DNA of 6,393 nt, taken from CAKOSP01 sp964371745 (GTDB lineage: Bacteria > Bacillota_I > Bacilli_A > RF39 > UBA660). Positions 4,911-6,393 of the stretch are shown here, piece after piece (the first letter of the stretch is position 1; each line of letters begins with the position of its first letter). Made by a program: the position numbers and the translations under genes. The stretch covers positions 1 through 6,393 of the forward strand of contig CAYJNS010000060.1 of the NCBI GenBank assembly GCA_964371745.1, written 5' to 3'. The notes under the pieces are model-generated. The model did not search any database. It worked only from the letters and a program-made list of their open reading frames with translations, and was not told the DNA's origin.

Positions 4911-6332
4911 ATGGGAAAAGTAAATACAGTATCATGTTTATTTGAATTTGATGAAGATGAATTTATTTTAGATAAGTTTATTAAAAATGGGAAGGTAACA
5001 AATAATTATATTACAGATTTAGATACAGGAAAAACATATTGTAATATTAAAACACTTAAAGAAAGAGAATTTGACAGAGGTTATTTTTGGGTAGATATAG
5101 ATATTAATAAATTAAAACTTACTATAGATGAAAATGCAACTGAAGATGAAATATATGAACTTGTATATAATTATATATTTGAATCTGATTTAGATATTAA
5201 TTTTGATGATGATGTATTAGTGGAAGTAGAATTAAATGATATAACAAGTGAAAACTATGAAAAGGCAAATAGTTATAAAAGTGATAAAATAAAAAAATTT
5301 AATTGTAAGCAAATAAGTAATGAAGAATTTATAGTTGATTTACCTAAAATAAGTGAATTATATGAATCAATTATTAAAAATGTTAAAGGTCAAAATGAAC
5401 AAGTGAAAAAAATATTAACTAATATTTATAAGCATTATTTGGATCATATAAAATCTAATATGTTATTTTATGGACCAGCAGGTGTTGGGAAAACAGAAAT
5501 TATGAGACAAATTAATAAATTATTAGATATACCATTTACTGTTGGAAATATGACTGCGGTAACATCAAGTGGTTATTACGGACAAGATGTTGAAGGTATA
5601 TTTGAAGCATTATATAGTGCAGAAAACGAAAATATAAATAGAGTACAAAATGCAATTGTTTTTTTAGATGAAATAGATAAAAAAGCTGGAAATGCATCAA
5701 ATGGAACAATTCATAAAAAAGATGTTTTAGATAGTTTGCTTAAAATATCTGAAGGTGGAAAAGTAAATTTATTTAATCACAGTCATATGAGAGATTCTGT
5801 TGAAGTAGATACAACTAATATGCTTTTTATAGCGGCTGGAGCCTTTAGTGATTTAAAAGATTTAAATGAAAAAAGAGTAATCGGGTTTTCTAATCAAATA
5901 AGTGAAACTACTTTAGAAAAAATAAATGTAAAAGATTTTATTAAATATGGTTTATCACCTGAGTTTTTAGGTAGATTTCCCAATCAAGTTTGTTTTAATA
6001 AATTAACCACTGAAATATATATGGAAATATTAAAAGAAAGTGATAATAGTCCACTAAAAATTATAGGTGAAAGATTAAAATTAAAAGATAAAAATTTTGA
6101 AGTACCTCTTGAAGTATATGATGCAATCATATCTAAAATAAATAAAGAAGTTGGTGCTAGAGAACTTAAAGGTATAGTAGATGAATTATTTGATGACTTA
6201 TTATATGAAAGATATAATTATGATAATAATATTAAAACAATTTTTATAGATGGTGTAGATCAAATAGCTGATAAATTAAAACTTAGATATACTATAGATA
6301 CTAAACCAGCTAAAAGAGTTAGGAAAAAATAG
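4911..6332 (+). CDS. ClpX-like AAA+ unfoldase with a non-zinc N-terminal domain
   Basis: This 473-residue protein should be a hexameric ATP-driven protein unfoldase. The AAA+ core starts near 147 (VKGQNEQVKKIL matches the ClpX GQ box). It has Walker A GPAGVGKTE (188-196), pore-1 loop GYYGQD (221-226, as GYVGED in ClpX), Walker B VFLDEIDK (249-257), a sensor-1 stretch TTNMLFIAAGAF, an IGF tripeptide (324-326) where ClpX contacts ClpP, the arginine finger Arg355 (PEFLGRFP) and sensor-2 Arg417 (GAREL). Odd points: residues 1-146 are acidic and lack the paired cysteines of the ClpX zinc domain (only Cys9, Cys44 and Cys132); the ClpX RKH loop is replaced by HSHMRD; the conserved box before QALLK reads IHKKDVLDSLLK; and the tail is basic (KPAKRVRKK). 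HslU is less likely, since it lacks the IGF loop and has an inserted I-domain. It stands alone between two terminators with no clpP or tig beside it. ClpP partnership is inferred. Confidence 0.82.
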   Translation: MGKVNTVSCLFEFDEDEFILDKFIKNGKVTNNYITDLDTGKTYCNIKTLKEREFDRGYFWVDIDINKLKLTIDENATEDEIYELVYNYIFESDLDINFDDDVLVEVELNDITSENYEKANSYKSDKIKKFNCKQISNEEFIVDLPKISELYESIIKNVKGQNEQVKKILTNIYKHYLDHIKSNMLFYGPAGVGKTEIMRQINKLLDIPFTVGNMTAVTSSGYYGQDVEGIFEALYSAENENINRVQNAIVFLDEIDKKAGNASNGTIHKKDVLDSLLKISEGGKVNLFNHSHMRDSVEVDTTNMLFIAAGAFSDLKDLNEKRVIGFSNQISETTLEKINVKDFIKYGLSPEFLGRFPNQVCFNKLTTEIYMEILKESDNSPLKIIGERLKLKDKNFEVPLEVYDAIISKINKEVGARELKGIVDELFDDLLYERYNYDNNIKTIFIDGVDQIADKLKLRYTIDTKPAKRVRKK

Positions 6333-6334
6333 TT

Positions 6335-6359
6335 AAAAGACTTTCAAAGTCTTTTTTTT
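6335..6359 (+). terminator. Terminator of the ClpX-like gene
   Basis: An 8-bp perfect stem AAAAGACT/AGTCTTTT with a TTCAA loop ends in eight T (6352-6359). It begins 2 bases after the stop codon. The last 34 bases of the window (6360-6393) hold nothing I can name. Confidence 0.85.
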
Positions 6360-6393
6360 ATTGCAATATTGTTACTTTTGTAAAACTCTAATT

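Noticed and set aside
4490..6393. Duplicated 3' end of tRNA-Arg(CCT) as an attachment site of an integrated element
   Set aside because: I looked for a second copy of the T arm and acceptor end downstream in the window and found none, and there is no integrase gene.
1..6393. CRISPR array, insertion-sequence ends or riboswitch
   Set aside because: No regularly spaced repeats, no transposase gene with terminal inverted repeats, and no leader matching a riboswitch class I can recognise.

Overview
The window is very AT-rich, uses TGG for tryptophan with no in-frame TGA codons, has AGGAGG-type ribosome binding sites, TTGxxx/TATAAT promoters and short hairpin-plus-T-run terminators, and its tRNA genes encode CCA. 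This points to a low-GC Gram-positive bacterium (Bacillota or a relative of the Mollicutes that keeps the standard code). I cannot name the genus. All genes lie on the + strand.

Layout. (1) 1-375: the C-terminal part of a small membrane protein, probably cut by the window edge, closed by a terminator. (2) 397-2979: a P-type Ca2+ ATPase of the plasma-membrane (P2B/PMCA-like) type, whose start is fixed at 412 by a strong ribosome binding site. (3) 2982-3226: a promoter, tRNA-Arg(ACG), tRNA-Pro(TGG) and a terminator, forming a compact tRNA operon. (4) 3233-4526: a DUF1003 membrane protein, an HD-domain phosphohydrolase-like protein and tRNA-Arg(CCT), which starts two bases after the last base of the HD stop codon; a terminator ends the group. 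(5) 4524-4858: a promoter preceded by two TTTGTCGRAA repeats spaced 30 bp apart, then the orphan C-terminal end of what looks like an Rpn/PD-(D/E)XK transposase-family protein without a convincing start, closed by a long perfect hairpin. (6) 4863-6359: a ClpX-like AAA+ unfoldase with an unfamiliar acidic N-terminal domain in place of the zinc-binding domain, ending in its own terminator.

The genes do not form one obvious pathway: this looks like chromosomal housekeeping and accessory material organised in short transcription units. The most interesting item is the ClpX-like protein. It keeps Walker A and B, the aromatic pore loop, the arginine finger, sensor 2 and an IGF tripeptide where ClpX docks ClpP, but has a different N-domain and a changed RKH loop. 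It may be a second, specialised Clp unfoldase with its own substrates. Other points worth a look are the mRNA/tRNA junction after the HD gene, the paired Spo0A-box-like repeats before the gene remnant, and the unpaired U3-U70 in tRNA-Arg(ACG).
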